Positions 11,581-23,386 of a stretch of DNA of 64,000 nucleotides are shown here, in pieces. A model generated the notes under the pieces. That model was given only the letters and a program-made list of their open reading frames with translations. It did no database searches and was not told the DNA's origin. The translations under genes and the position numbers were made by a program. Origin of the DNA: Codonopsis lanceolata (lineage: Eukaryota; Streptophyta; Magnoliopsida; Asterales; Campanulaceae); contig CM028377.1 of NCBI GenBank assembly GCA_013146195.2, positions 33,733,632 to 33,797,631 on the forward strand, given 5' to 3'. Every line of letters starts with the position of its first letter. Within the stretch, counting starts at the first letter, position 1.

Positions 11581-13353
11581 AAAGGGTATGAATAAATACA
11601 CGTGGGCTGATTGATTATTTTCTCGATGCTCAACTTAGACCATTTTGAATGGTGGATCCCTGAAGAAAGATTGGCCCTTCGCCGGGTATCACCGATCTGG
11701 GAGTCGGGCGTGTGGAATACGAAGGTCCTATACTGGAGAAAGAATCCATTGTTCCGTGAATAGTCCCGAGACTGCCAAAACAAAGGTGTGCTTGTCCGAT
11801 CAATTGTAGAAAAAAATACTAATAAAGGCACACCGACCTCCTAGCCCGAAAGACTTCACCAAATTTCTTTCTCGATACCTTTAAACCCATGTTCCTCATA
11901 AACCCGCCCGAATTTGGAAAGGCGCGAGATAGTACCGATGGTTGATACCGGATACGTGCACGTAGATCGATCGAAAGTATTTGAAATCAAAAAGGCAATA
12001 TCAAGACAGAGAATACAAATTCAAAGCAATGGCCTTCAAAATAAATGAGAAATGATTGGGCGAATGATTGGAATGATTGGGAACCAAAAAGGAAACTCCC
12101 GAATATGCACTCTTCTTAGACTCGAAATCGGCTAAAGAAGGAATTGGATGCCCATGCAGAGAATAACAAATCGTGACTAGTGATCTTTTAGCAAGTTTTG
12201 CGTAAACTCTTACTACTCTCTCTCTCAAAAATCCAAAGCCCAAAAATTACTCTTGATATTTCTTGCCTTCCCGAAATAAACTGTCCCCGATACCTCGAAA
12301 ATATCCTTTTTCAAGCCTCCAAAAACAACCAAGTACTAGCCATCAACCAGATATCAACCCCATTCCCTAAGGAGGTATGATTCCAAATATTCATAACTTC
12401 AATCCACCTCCTCCAGAAATCAACCCTGAGTTCCTTCACCTAAATACCTGCTACCATAACTAAAATTACCTTCCCTCGATTCTTCAAATACCTATTCTCA
12501 AAGAATGACCTGGGGACTCCAAAAGGAATAATTTGTGCGCTTAAAAGGAACCTCCCTTAAACAGAGCCCAGCAACCAAATCCCAAGGCAATATTATCCTA
12601 GAGAAAAAACCCAACCTAGCTATTTTACCAAACCTCACCAGCTTCTCTACCTAGACCAAAAGGAAGGAAAGAAATAATTCCTAGGCACTATGATGATCTA
12701 CCTGCCCCAAGATCTGAAAGATTCCAAACACTGTGGGTCCATGAGATACTTAAACCCGTCGCTAATTATCAACCGCCAATCCACTACCTGTTACGTGGAA
12801 TCATGCTCGATCGTGAAAGTACCACCGCTGCAGTTGGTCATCTTAACGATAAGTGTTATTCCCTCGTAAACGCTATTCAGATCTTATCGACAATGAGGTA
12901 ATTACGGTGGGGGTACAAGAATCATTGAAACAAATCAAGCAAAGGAAATTTATAGGGCAAGTAAGCCTATTTAGCCGTAATAAAGGTGTTGTATATATCC
13001 CCTCAATAACAGAGTTTCTAATAAAGTCTCGGAAGACAGCTCGGGTATGATAGATGGAGGCACTAGTCATGAAAAGCTCCCCTGTTGAGTTTGAGTCTAT
13101 TACCCGGCCCGCTTCGACGATCGCAGATCGGTGGACCGCTTTGATATACTATCTCCCCATCCTTCTTAGCTTTACGGATTGGTCATCTACCGATCCGCTC
13201 CCTAAAATTGAGGATCTCAAACCCTGTGTCCTCAATAATGTAAATAACCCCGCATAGCTTTCTATTAATGATAATCAATGTCTTTGCTTATTCCTTAGTT
13301 GCACCTACATTAAAGACGCATTAAATAATTTTAATAATGAGTCATTTGATGAA

Positions 13354-14400
13354 ATGGACCCAAAAGATAAAATTATTTGCTTGAGCTCGCAAAGTCGGCC
13401 GAGCACCGTGAACATCATTCATCGCCAGCCCAATGAAGACTTATCTGTATCAATCTGGGTGAACAATGAAACAAAAGAAATCAAAATCGGCAGCCTACCT
13501 ACTCAAATGGTAGCACTTATCGACATCATCAAAGAGTTCGTAGACATCTTCGCCTGGTCCTATGAAGATATGCCTGGGTTGGACCCATCCATTATTGAAC
13601 ACCGGATCCCCATATATCCGGATGCTTGGTCAATCAAGCAGAAGCTCCACCGAATTAAACCGTAATGGTTACTACAAGTGAAAGAAGAAATTTTAAAGCA
13701 GCCTACATGTGAAGTTCATTCTAGTAGTAGAATACACGATCCGGTGTCCAATATAAGGACTGCTCCCAAGCCCAACGGGAAGGTTCTGATCTATGTAGAC
13801 TTCCGCGACCTCAACAGGGCATCGCCCAAAGATGACTTCCCTCTACCTAATATTGATATCATGGTAGACGCCTTCGCTACTCACAAAATTAGATCTTTCG
13901 TCGATGGCATCGGGCTATAATCAAATCGAATGGCGCCAGGACCAGAGAAAACCTCATTCACTACTCCCTCGGGGAACCCATCGCTACAATGTCATGCCAT
14001 TTGGGCTAAAAAACGCTCGGCTACATATCAAAGGGCTGCCACCACCCTCTTCCGCGACATGATTCATAAAGAGGTTGAAGTGTACGTTGATGACATGATC
14101 GCACACTCCAACGATGCTAACTGGCTCATATCAAAGACCTTCAAAAATTCTTCGAAAGGTTAAGAAAGCACCATATGAAGCTTAATCCCACCAAATGCAC
14201 ATTTGGGGTTACCAAAAGCAAGGTCCTCGATTCATGGTGATTGGTGATTGAGCAAGGCATCGAGATCGAGCCGGCCAAAATTAAAGCCATCATAAATATG
14301 CCGCAGCCAAAACTAAAAACTCCAACCAAGTCAAAGGCTTCCTGGTCGAGGGGCAATATATCGCCCGCTTCATCGCATACCGACATCCATATGTGAGCCC
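13354..14400 (+). pseudogene. Reverse transcriptase region of a Tat-type Ty3/gypsy pol
   Basis: The part before the polymerase domain reads DIFAWSYEDMPGLDPSIIEH (13545-13604), then KQKLHRIKP before a stop. The palm motif FRDLNRASPKDDFPLP (about 13800-13850) and the active-site block EVEVYVDDMIAHS (about 14070-14106), with the YVDD catalytic pair intact, follow in other frames. A KCTFGV block appears near 14193. Stops and frameshifts at 13663, 13918 and 14160 break it into at least four pieces. The product would copy element RNA into DNA. The motif style is that of the Tat lineage (Ogre, Retand). Confidence 0.85.
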
Positions 14401-14592
14401 CTATTCAAACTCCCTAAAGAAAAATGTTGACCGACCAAGTTCGGGATTCAAACTCCCTAAAGAAAAATGTTGACCGCCTAGCCTTCGGCTAAAAAATAAA
14501 AGACTACCTCACCAATCCACCGCTAGCTCCTCCCCATACACATAAACCTCTCCTCCTATATTTAACCGTCACAGACACGCCAAGCAGGGGCT

Positions 14593-15395
14593 ATGCTCAC
14601 CCAAGAAAAAGAACATTCCTATATCGAAAATGCCATCTATTTCATAAGTAGAAGTCGCAAGGAAACGAGCATAATTATTCAAGATTGGAGAAAAGCTTCA
14701 CCAAATTTAGCAACGCAAATGCTCAAAACCTATCGCAAAGACGATCCATCAAACTCATCTCCAAGATGGATCCTATAAAATACATCTTCTAAGCAAGTCA
14801 TCACTATCCACCGATCGGCTAAAATGGTCATTTCGCCTCAACGAGTTTGACATCACCTATGTCACGCCAAATCTATCAAAGGCAACGCATAATTATGACC
14901 ATTTGACCGATTTCTCCCTTAGAAGTAAGATGCAGTGCCCGATTTCCCGCATTTAAGGTGTCCCGAAATTACCGACTATGACACCACCGGTGGCAAATGT
15001 TCTTTGACGAGCCGCAAATAAAAGAGGCTTTGGCATAGGAATCTTGCTAATTGACCCGACAGATTCACACACTCCCTTGCCCATAAGATTGGAATTCGAA
15101 TGCTCGAACAATACCACTAAATATGAGGCATGTATTGGTGGTCTAGAAGAATCCCTCCAAAAAGGAGCCTAAGACTTGGAGGTCTACGCGAATCCGCCCT
15201 AATCATAAATCAAGTCGAATGGAAGTGGAAGACCCAGATCCCCTACCGCAGCCTATCATGCCAAATTGATAGCGTTCGCCACTCATTTGATAATATCTCG
15301 CTTCATTACTTGCCACGAGATATAAATCAATTTGCCGATGCCTTGGCCACTTTGGCATCGTTGGTCCAAATTCCCATCAAAGCTAATGTCTAGCC
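14593..15395 (+). pseudogene. RNase H region of the Tat-type pol
   Basis: Frame pieces include ENAIYFISRS (14630), the start of an RNase H domain near 14990 (MFFDEP.IK), and ALIINQVEWKWKT then LPRDINQFADALATLASLVQ (15315-15374), which is the typical RNase H end. The frame is broken by stops and small deletions. Some expected segments (around 14780-14950) are scrambled. It follows the reverse transcriptase and precedes the integrase, as in all Ty3/gypsy pol genes. Confidence 0.8.
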
Positions 15396-15539
15396 ATTTA
15401 TAGTTGGGAAAAAGGTCACTCCAGCATACTGCTTCAAAATCAATGCTGCTCCTAAAATAGATCACGAGCCTTGGTATTCTCGATATAATAAATCTATTTC
15501 TAAAAGAGTTTATCCTCCCAAATAGACAAAAGGGGAAGT

Positions 15540-16735
15540 CTCTCTCATGAGACGGGCATTGCAATTTTATTCAAATGTGGCATTGCATAAGAGGCATTAT
15601 CGTGGTCTAAATCTATTATGCTTCGACCAAGCAAAGTCGAACAAATCATGGACCATCTTCATGGTGGTACTCAAGGCCCCACATGAACGGGCACATGTTA
15701 TCCAAAAAGGTCATCCTAGGGTACTATTGGAGCACATTAGAAACCAACTCAGATTCGTGGGTACGCTATTGCGACAAATGCCATGCTTTCACAAATTTAA
15801 AAGACGTGCCCCCCGCACATCTTATATAACTCCACGCCCGGCCCTTTTCAACTTGGGAATTGACTTCATAGGCCAAATTCACCCGAAGGGATCCAATGGC
15901 CACGAGTATGTCTTAGTAGCCGTCAACTAGTTCATGATGTGGGTGGAGGCCTCTTCCTATAAAATTCTAAATGCTCGAAAGGCGCTCGAATTCATCCGGA
16001 CCAACATCATACATCGATACGAAGTGCCTTCGAGATTATCTCCGACAACGGCACGCACTTTGAAGGGGACGTGAATCGTCAACTCGACGAATTCAAGGTT
16101 CAAACGTATAAATCTTCCCCTACCGACCACAAACCAACAAAGCCGCTTGAAGTAGCCAATAAAACACTAGAAAATATTATTAGGAAAATGGCCGATATGG
16201 GAAGAGATCGGCCAAAAAGTCGCCACTAGCCCTCTGGGCTACCAGACTTCTCGCCGCACACCCACTAGGACTACTCCTTACTCTCTAGCTTACGGCATGC
16301 ATGGAGCGGTGCTACTCATAGAAGTTGAAATTCTGTCATTAAGAGTGATGATGGAATCCGGCATATCAGAAATTGACTGGGTCAAAGGGCGATACGAAGA
16401 ATTAGCCCTGATTGATGAACGACGGCTGCTGGCCCTAGAACACACTCGAGCATATCAAAGGCGAATTGCTCGAGCATTCAATAAAAAAGTCAAAGGGCGC
16501 GACATCCAAGTCGGAGACCTGGTACTTCGAGAAAAACCCCCTAGTTATGTTGATACTAAGGGAAAATGGAAGTCTCCCTGGATGGGACCATATGTTGTTA
16601 AAGAAATCCGATCGGGGAGGTGCAAGGTACATCCTCACGAACCAAGAAGGGAGGATCTTGTTCAAATTTCTTCAACCTCGACAAGCTCAAAAGGTACTAT
16701 GCTTGAGCCGATATATCTGCGCTTCCCTCTCTAGC
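15540..16735 (+). pseudogene. Integrase region of the Tat-type pol
   Basis: The HHCC-type zinc region is at about 15700-15790 (HPRVLLEHIRN..), followed by the catalytic core start FNLGIDFIGQIHPKGSNGHE (15849-15908). A broken centre follows. A long open C-terminal frame (16297-16734) then contains YGMHGAVLLIEVEI, the block YQRRIARAFNKKVKGRDIQV, GDLVLRE and WMGPYVVKEI, standard for Tat integrases. The frame ends in TAG at 16732-16734. Downstream is the repeat pair at 16738-16872, also usual after Tat pol. Confidence 0.85.
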
Positions 16736-16737
16736 TC

Positions 16738-16872
16738 GCTAGGTTGAAAACTCGAAAGGGCGGCCTAGGTAAAATTTAGAGCAAATAATAAAAACAAAAA
16801 CAACAAAAAAGGAGAAATATGGGCTTGCTATGTTGAAAACCCGAAAGGGCGGCCAAGGCAAAAATTAGAGCA
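16738..16872 (+). repeat. Two diverged copies of a post-pol repeat
   Basis: GCTAGGTTGAAAACTCGAAA.. at 16738-16785 and GCTATGTTGAAAACCCGAAA.. at 16826-16872 share about 40 of 47 bases, including the AAAGGGCGGCC core. A-rich sequence separates them. Confidence 0.75.
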
Positions 16873-17163
16873 CAAAAAAAAGAGAAATCAGGAGAAAAGG
16901 GGAGGGAATGCATTTTCGAAGTCCTCAGCATCCAACCTCCAGCCTGCCAAAGTCTTGACAAGATGGAGAGTCTTGGACTGACAAAGGAAGATAAAAACCA
17001 CGACAGAGCTCGCATAAAATACCAAAATATAATATGATAACAGGTCCTATTGTGCAACCTAGGAATAATTGCTTAAGATATTTTAGATTATGCATTGATG
17101 CTTGTACATTCTATCTACTATTACTTGCTACCTCTATCCCCCTTGTTTCCCCCCAACCATCCT
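16873..17163. other. Spacer between the + strand pol and the - strand antisense module
   Basis: There is no convincing frame or boundary. The two converging genes end on either side, so 3' processing signals for both strands should lie here; none is clear. Confidence 0.4.
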
Positions 17164-18751
17164 TTATTTGCAGCTTAATCCCCGAAGCGATCCATCAATG
17201 TCTACGACGTCCGCCCAGCCGGGACCATATACTCCTTCTGCGAGGCACTGAAGAAGCCCCAGTCTCACCAAGTGAGAACCCCTAGAGGTGTCTTCGTCCT
17301 CATCATTAGCATCCCCATTATTCTGGATAGCCGTGTTGCTCAGACCAGCACCATCATCCATGTGGGCGGTCTGCCTCGCGGTTTGAGGGGGACAACTTCA
17401 TCGGCTTCTTTGGGAATTGCTCTGGCTTGCATTGCTCGACGAGGAGGTGCATTGCTAGGACACTGCCTCATTCGGATCGGGAGCCATCCGGGCGCCAAGG
17501 CTATGAACCCGCTAAAGTCCTCTGTAAGCTCGAGGAACCACCGGCCCGAGCTCTCTATATGACCTATCTCCATCGAGTGGCGTCAAGACCATCGGGTTAT
17601 TCGTCGGCCTAGCAACCGCCTCAGTGCTTGCCTAATCACGCGAGAAGGCCCTCGGCCCGGCCACAATAACCCACAACAGATATTCGTGGTACAGAGCATA
17701 TAATCGGAGTAGGCATAAGTCACCTCCAGCAAGTCATAGTCAAGATGCCATATATTACGGATAAGGGTGCCCAGATCCCTATCCATATCCGCTCTCGACC
17801 CGCGGGGCGGCTCGGATCGGGAATGATTTGCTCCACGCCAAATTGGCGCAAGACCCATTCCGCTTAGATAAAAGGAGGTGCGCTCGATACCGACAAAATA
17901 ATGCGGGCATATGCCCCTGTTATCTTTGGAAGAAGCGGTGGATCTCGCCAAAGGGGTGATGACCCATATTATTTCCATGGAGCTCTGTGCAAGAAATTCT
18001 CAACCCGGTCGGTCTCAGAAATTTGTTTGGGTATAATGACCACGAAAGCCATAAAGCCTCGGATCATACATTGCTCCTGCCGGTATTGGGCCTATCACCC
18101 AATTGAAGTGCTCCTCTAACCACATATGAATCAGAAGAGGGCTACCTGAAGGGAGCAACTCGTCGCCACTTGCATAGGCATCCAGGCCAGACAGGGTCAA
18201 CGCCAGAATCACCGGTATAATATTCACCCGGCGATCCCAAGCCTGCAATACCAGGTCCACGACCCGCACATCAATATACCCGGGTCGGCCCACCAGCATG
18301 TATGGCCCCACGAGTCAAAGAAAAAGAGACGACAGCCGGCGTCGCAAATATTAATGGGTCATCCTCCTATACTCAAGTAAAAGCTCCGGAAGGACGGTCA
18401 AATCAAATTTTACTCCATTGTAAAAACACAGTAACCGCGGGTTATGCCAAAAAGCTCCCTTATAGCCATATATGGATGCCTCAGGTGGAGAAGCCTTGAC
18501 AATAGGTCGAGGCGGTTATCCCCACCTTGGCGCGGAATTCTTCAAAGGTGGGGCACATCTCATTCATGCCAAAATTAAAGAGATGGTCATGGGGCGACTG
18601 AGAATCTAGAGGCTCCCTCATCATGTCCCAATTGATATAAAGGGTCCGCCATGACAACACACTGCATCCCATATATATGCTTGAACTAGTCACGCTCATC
18701 GGCCAGCGGGGAGAAGACCCAAAAATCCGGGGCATTCTCATAAATTTCCAT
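17164..18751 (-). pseudogene. DUF7745-like antisense gene, copy 2
   Basis: The start is an ATG at 18749-18751 (MEIYENAPDFWVF), followed by the in-frame TAG shared with copy 1. The diagnostic block FNFGMNEMCPTFEEF lies at about 18545-18590. VNIIPVILALTLSGLDAYAS (about 18166-18226) and the block NWVIGPIPAGAMYDPRLYG (about 18050-18105) follow. Further down are DYDLLEVTYAYSDYMLC (about 17690-17740), RWFLELTEDFSGFIALAP (about 17485-17540) and an acidic stretch NGDANDEDEDTSRG (about 17270-17315). The frame changes several times. It is the full-length version of the gene cut at the window edge in copy 1. Its function is unknown; related domains sit in retroelement-carried extra genes. Confidence 0.6.
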
Positions 18752-20907
18752 TTCTAAAGCTGTATGAGCTGGTACAACCTTTTTTAGACGAAAGAAAAGA
18801 TCTTATCTGGCAAAAGAAAGGACAACTAAGCAAAAGAAAGATCAAAAGGCTGAGCAGACTGAGCAAAAGGCAAGCTTGCGATGAAAATAAACGCTGCCCC
18901 CATCTCTCTTTTTATACTGAAAAACTGAAAAAACCGGACGAAGTCGAGCACAGTGCACAAACAATGCATGAATAGAGACTGCACATGAAGAAGCCTTGGC
19001 ACCGCCAATGACCCTTCCTGGCGCCACGCCTATATCCCTTATGGGTGGCGCCAGGATCCTCATTCCTACTCCCAAGCTATCTGGTATCCTGGTATTTCAG
19101 GCCCCACTGCTTCACCGCCGTTCGTCTAATTGAAGAGAAAATACAGAAGCTATAAGAATAGCCTCTCTGCAATTGCAAAAGATCCAGTACAGGAAGAGGC
19201 GACTGCCTCTTCCTCCCGCAGATTATCAGAAAAGCCCGCTCGAACCCGAAGGTGTATTTTTCTAAAAATCCATTTCTAAGCTACAGTGTGCCATTACCCC
19301 TAGATAATGGTCTAGTTTTCCTTTTTGCATAAATATTGAGTCTGCATTTTAAACTCTTGCATCATTTAAAATTATATTGCATTGCATAATATATATGTAA
19401 AGAATCTGGTACAAGAAAAAAAAAGAGAAGAAAAGCTAATAAATGCAGGTAGTTGAAGATAATGAGCACGGGAAGATTGGCTCCTGTCAAGATTGCCACC
19501 CATGACCCGAGGGCCCTCTCCGCCAATCCTATATGCTCATCCTCTGGCCCGAGCACGACTCGATCCGGCAGCCGCTTAATCATCATCATCATCATTCCGG
19601 CGCTATCCATCATTTCCCAGGGAGAGCTCATCCACAAGCCTCTGATAAAGCTTGTTGATGCTGAAAAAACCCCGCAGCAGCTTCTTGTACGTGGACACGT
19701 TAACCTAAAAAAAAGTGAGAGACAACAAAAAAAGAAAAATGTTAGTCTCCAAAAAATATATATATATGATGAAAATAAGAAAAAAGATGCCAAAGAAATG
19801 TGTCTACCGTGCGAAGCCTGCTCCGGTACCTGGTACTCCTCAGGTATGTCCGCATCTGGAAGAACTTCTTCCACCATCCTGCCGTCTCGATGATATCGAA
19901 AGGTGGAAAAGCATTATCATGTCCAAGATAAACTCGGATGCGGCGTCAAGAAGCTGGAATAGAAGGCCTCACCTATCGAAGCATCAAGCACGCCTTTGCC
20001 ATAGGAGCAGGAGAGGTAGGATGGAACATAATCCTCGAGAAAATCCCCATATGCCATAGCCGGGAAGTCACTCGAGGCATGAGAAATCTCGGCAGTGCCG
20101 ATACTGCTCGGCAAAAATCGGCGCAATCACCCAAATGGGAGGCATAGGAGGTACTACTGGAGGTGTCATAAGTAAAGAATACTGGCGGTTCACCCGCTCA
20201 CCCATATATAACGAGTCAACCATGATGGATACCATCAATATCCGGCACTGGCTCATCTCCAGAGTGACTGCATAATGACCCACCAGACCCCTCCAAGGAA
20301 GAAAATGCACCGTGCCTGCGCTCTAGCTGGCAATCCACTCCCGCACTCTCTCTGTATCAGAGCAGCCGCCGTCCCGATCTCGCCGGACTCTGTTCTCATT
20401 CACGAACTCCGCCAAGTAAGATGGCTCGTGAAAGCGCTACTGCAACCGACCCGACGTGAAATGGAATAATGAATAAGCCCAAACCTGCAAAAAAAAAAAA
20501 AGAAGAAAAAAATCATCAGCAAAAAGAAAAATGCTGCGAAATAGAAAAAAAAACAAAGGCAGGAAAAGAAAAGATACCTCCCACGTCGGAGCAAACCCAT
20601 TAAGAGTCAGCGAGTCATTGCGGCTTGCTCTATCAATCGAGGCAAACAGCTCAGCCAGGCCCGCCTGCCCCTAATCGTAATCAGCAACATGATCTAAATC
20701 CCTCAGGCAGCCTAAGAGGGAAACCCTTAAGGTAGTGGACGAATTGGCAAAAAACGACGTCCCAAGGAAAAAGAACAAGAATGCCCTGGCGACGCGAGTT
20801 ACTGCCACGCTATCATTCTATGGAACCCTCCCGGCATTCTCTAAAAGTCATTTCTGCACACTACCAATGAAGATCTCATCAGTGGATTTATATTCGGGCA
20901 CGAGGCC
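17833..20907. repeat. Tat-element antisense module, copy 2 (partner 1-3082)
   Basis: The second copy of the 3.07 kb block holds the promoter, both antisense genes and the spacer. Homology starts at CCAAATTGGCGCAAGACCC (the left edge of the window for copy 1) and reaches GAGGCC at 20907. The module here continues in both directions, so this is the less interrupted copy. Confidence 0.85.
18909..18916 (-). promoter_or_regulatory. TATA box for the DUF7745-like gene, copy 2
   Basis: TATAAAAA on the - strand, in the same context and about the same distance (around 160 bp) from the ATG as in copy 1. Confidence 0.5.
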
Positions 20908-21177
20908 TAAGAGATCTTCTACCACATCATGGTGGTGACGAAGGGTATATTCAAGCTCTAAGGTCCTGCTGATGCTAGTAGGAATACCTGTGATCGCAGC
21001 AAAATCACAGGGGGTCATGGTCACCTCCCCCCAGCTGAAATGGAATGTATGGGTAGTATCCCACCCGTAGTCCCGCAAAACATCGAAAATCGGTAGAAAG
21101 CTGCGAAAGGGACCAAAAGCCCGCAAAAATGTGCTAAAGCCCAAACCCTCTACTAAGGCATGTGCCGCCTCGGGCAT
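19576..21177 (-). pseudogene. PMD-like antisense gene, copy 2
   Basis: The frame opens MPEAAHALVEGLGF (ATG at 21175-21177) and runs through FSWGEVTMTPCDFAAITGI (about 20985-21041), the hallmark of the MAIN/MAIL-like plant mobile domain. A TGA after SVQK (about 20848) and a TAG near 20820 interrupt it. The same frame then continues with ARAFLFFFLGTSFF and the DWGQAGLAELFASI-type block. Probable introns lie near 20480-20575 and 19705-19807. The C-terminus reads KKLLRGFFSINKLYQRLVDE and then an acidic tail ending at a TAA (19576-19578). PMD proteins act in silencing and genome maintenance in plants; a transposon-borne copy has no assigned role. It lies opposite in strand to the pol of the same element. 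Confidence 0.7.
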
Positions 21178-21239
21178 TAAGTAATAAATGTCAAAAACAT
21201 TAGCACAACTTACCCGAATTCGGATCAGGGGTCAGCGCA

Positions 21240-21952
21240 TCTAAAGAAAAAAAAAAGAGGGCAACATATCAGCATTAGAAAAAAAAATGATGAAATGATG
21301 AAGAAAAAGGAAAAGGTAAGATTCCTATCAATCTGCTGCGCATATCATCAAATTAAGCATGTTGCATACATCCCATTTTGCAAATCATCCTAAAATTTTT
21401 GCATAATAATTTTTATATTGCTTCCTTTGTATTCAAAAAAAAAAAGATGGAATATATATATTTTACATCTTTGCATTCAAAAAATCTTTTATTGCGTTTT
21501 AGCATTCGAAAATTTTGATTGCATCTTTTGCATCAAATAAGGAAAAATGCATTTTTTTTGGAAAAAAAAAAGAAGGATAAATATTTTAGCATCCCTGCAT
21601 AAAAAAAGAAAAAAAAATGCATCTTTTTGCATTCAAAAATATATTTTGGCATTTCAGCATAAAAAAAATGTGTGTTCATCCGAAAAAAAATAGAAAATGT
21701 GTGTTTTGCATTTGAAAAATATAACACATTTTTGCATTTCCTTGCACATAAAATGCCCATGCAACCTGGTAGCAAGTGTCTAATAAATTTTCTATGTCAC
21801 ATTTGCATTTCCATAAAATGATATATGCATGCATTAGCCATTCATCATTTGCATTAGAGAGAAGACGGGAGAGGTAATAGAACACTTAGAAACTTAGAAG
21901 GAGAACACGGGAGAGGTAATTCAATACTTAAAAACAAAAGAGAAGACAGAGA
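21240..21952. repeat. AT-rich zone with degenerate TTTTGCATTCAAAA repeats
   Basis: From 21360 to 21850 the motif TTTGCAT / GCATTCAAAA recurs about every 25-50 bases, separated by poly-A and poly-T. At 21865 and 21910 a second short repeat, ACGGGAGAGGTAAT, occurs twice. This is upstream of the PMD gene on the - strand and 3' of pol on the + strand, where Tat elements often carry tandem repeats. No LTR boundary was found. Confidence 0.6.
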
Positions 21953-23215
21953 TGTTGATACTTATTGTATTTAGATTTATATCTGCTCATACATTACACT
22001 AGTTTTATACTTCAGTGGCTAATCGGGCTGCGTATCGATTAGCGTGGCAACTGTGTATAGAACTTTGCCAAGTATAGCTTTTATAGGACTTCAACAGGTT
22101 CAGCGGAAGACCTCTTCAAAGCTTCACTGGAAGACCTGCTTCAACATACAAACGGCAGACCTTGTATACACTTGGTCAATCATGACGTGTCTTGACCAGC
22201 AATTATTAATGGATCAAATTAAATTTATCCTCATCTATGTTTGAATTTAAATTGAGACATTTCCTGACATCTCAGACCCGCCGAAAGTAGCTTTCCGAAA
22301 AGCAGGAAGACTTTCGCAGAACCGAAGGCGAGCGATCGTCACCTACCGCGCAACAACTCTCTCAGATCTGACATCCAGATTGCCCAAATTCCTGAAGATC
22401 TCAGTACTCATTCCCTGCTCGATATCTGTGAAGACGAAATTTCTGATTGACAGCCCCATGCATTTAATGCATTCAACCTAATAGAGCTGTTAAGTCTTCG
22501 TCTTCTCCAATGGGTCTCTAGAATGCTCATACTATAAATGCTGTCATTAAAGACTGAAGAAATAGACTCGACACTTGACGAATTGCTCTGAAAATCTACA
22601 ACAACTCTAAGTCTTATTTCTCAGTGCATTCAAGAGATCCTCAACAGATCCAGAAGTCCTCGTCAACAACAAGAAGCCGTGCATCAACATTTATTGTTTT
22701 ACTTCTTGTTGTTTTCATTCAATAGCTATTTTTCTGCACGAATTAAATATCCTGTTTACACAGATATTTAATTCCTTAAACCTCAAACACAAGTCAATAT
22801 TTTGTACACGATCCATTGGGAATATTCTTTGTAATAGATCTAGTGGAAAACATAGTGCACTATTTAAATCCAAGGTTGACTGCCTTGGTGGTGGACGTAG
22901 CACTCTTTATAGTGTGAACCATCCCAAAATACTTGTGTTATTTCCTTTACTGTTTGTCTGCTTATTTAACTGCTTATTATTGTATTTATCTTTACCCTTT
23001 TCAGCAAAACTTAAGTAACCTATTAAGGTCTACCGGTAGCTCTTATCGGCAGACTTGAACCAGCTTTATTGAAAGACTTCCGCTACTTCAATCTTTTTAA
23101 TAGATTGAAAGTACCTTTCAAAGAACTTACTTAAAAAGTTTTTAAGTGTATAATAAGCTATTCAACCCCCCTTCTAGCTTATTATTGTGCCCGTTGGGAC
23201 CCACAGGAGAGATGG
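21953..23215 (+). repeat. Ty1/copia solo LTR (1263 bp)
   Basis: It starts TGTTGATACTT and ends GGACCCACA. The reverse complement of 45983-47273 matches it over the full length. Sense orientation is inferred from a TATAAATG box near 22533 and the 3' motif CTAGCTTATTATTGTG. The flanks are AGAGA on the left and GGAGA on the right, a target duplication with one mismatch. No primer site or internal region follows, hence a solo LTR. Confidence 0.85.
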
Positions 23216-23386
23216 TCTCATTCCAAGTATCTCTCCAAATCCTTTGATTCCTCCCAACAAAGGAAAAGCTTCTCGCGATGTCCCTTCGCGTCCAAGAAAA
23301 AAGGGAGATTTATAAAGAAGAAGCTCCAACGTGGCCGCAATTCTGATCGGTGCTTCATCTGCCACTAAAAGGGACACTCAACAAAA
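23216..23386 (+). pseudogene. Short basic segment with a broken zinc-knuckle
   Basis: One frame (about 23225-23385) is rich in lysine and arginine and then shows a C-X2-C-X4-H pattern with the final cysteine missing and a stop inside. This is the layout of a retroelement or pararetrovirus-type nucleic-acid-binding region. The piece is cut by the copia solo LTR on the left and by Athila-like sequence on the right, so its source cannot be settled. Confidence 0.3.

Larger units (their letters stand above)
10624..13353. other. 5' part of a Tat-type element, largely unreadable
   Basis: The stretch holds a (TA)n run (10991-11045) and an A/G-rich tract (11463-11580) of the kind common in Tat leaders. 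Short frames between 12200 and 13260 have no clear homology; gag and protease of the downstream pol are expected here. No LTR boundary was found. Confidence 0.4.

Noticed and set aside
17901..18119. Open frames on the + strand over the antisense module
   Set aside because: They are complements of the DUF7745 and PMD coding blocks, which carry the recognisable motifs on the - strand.
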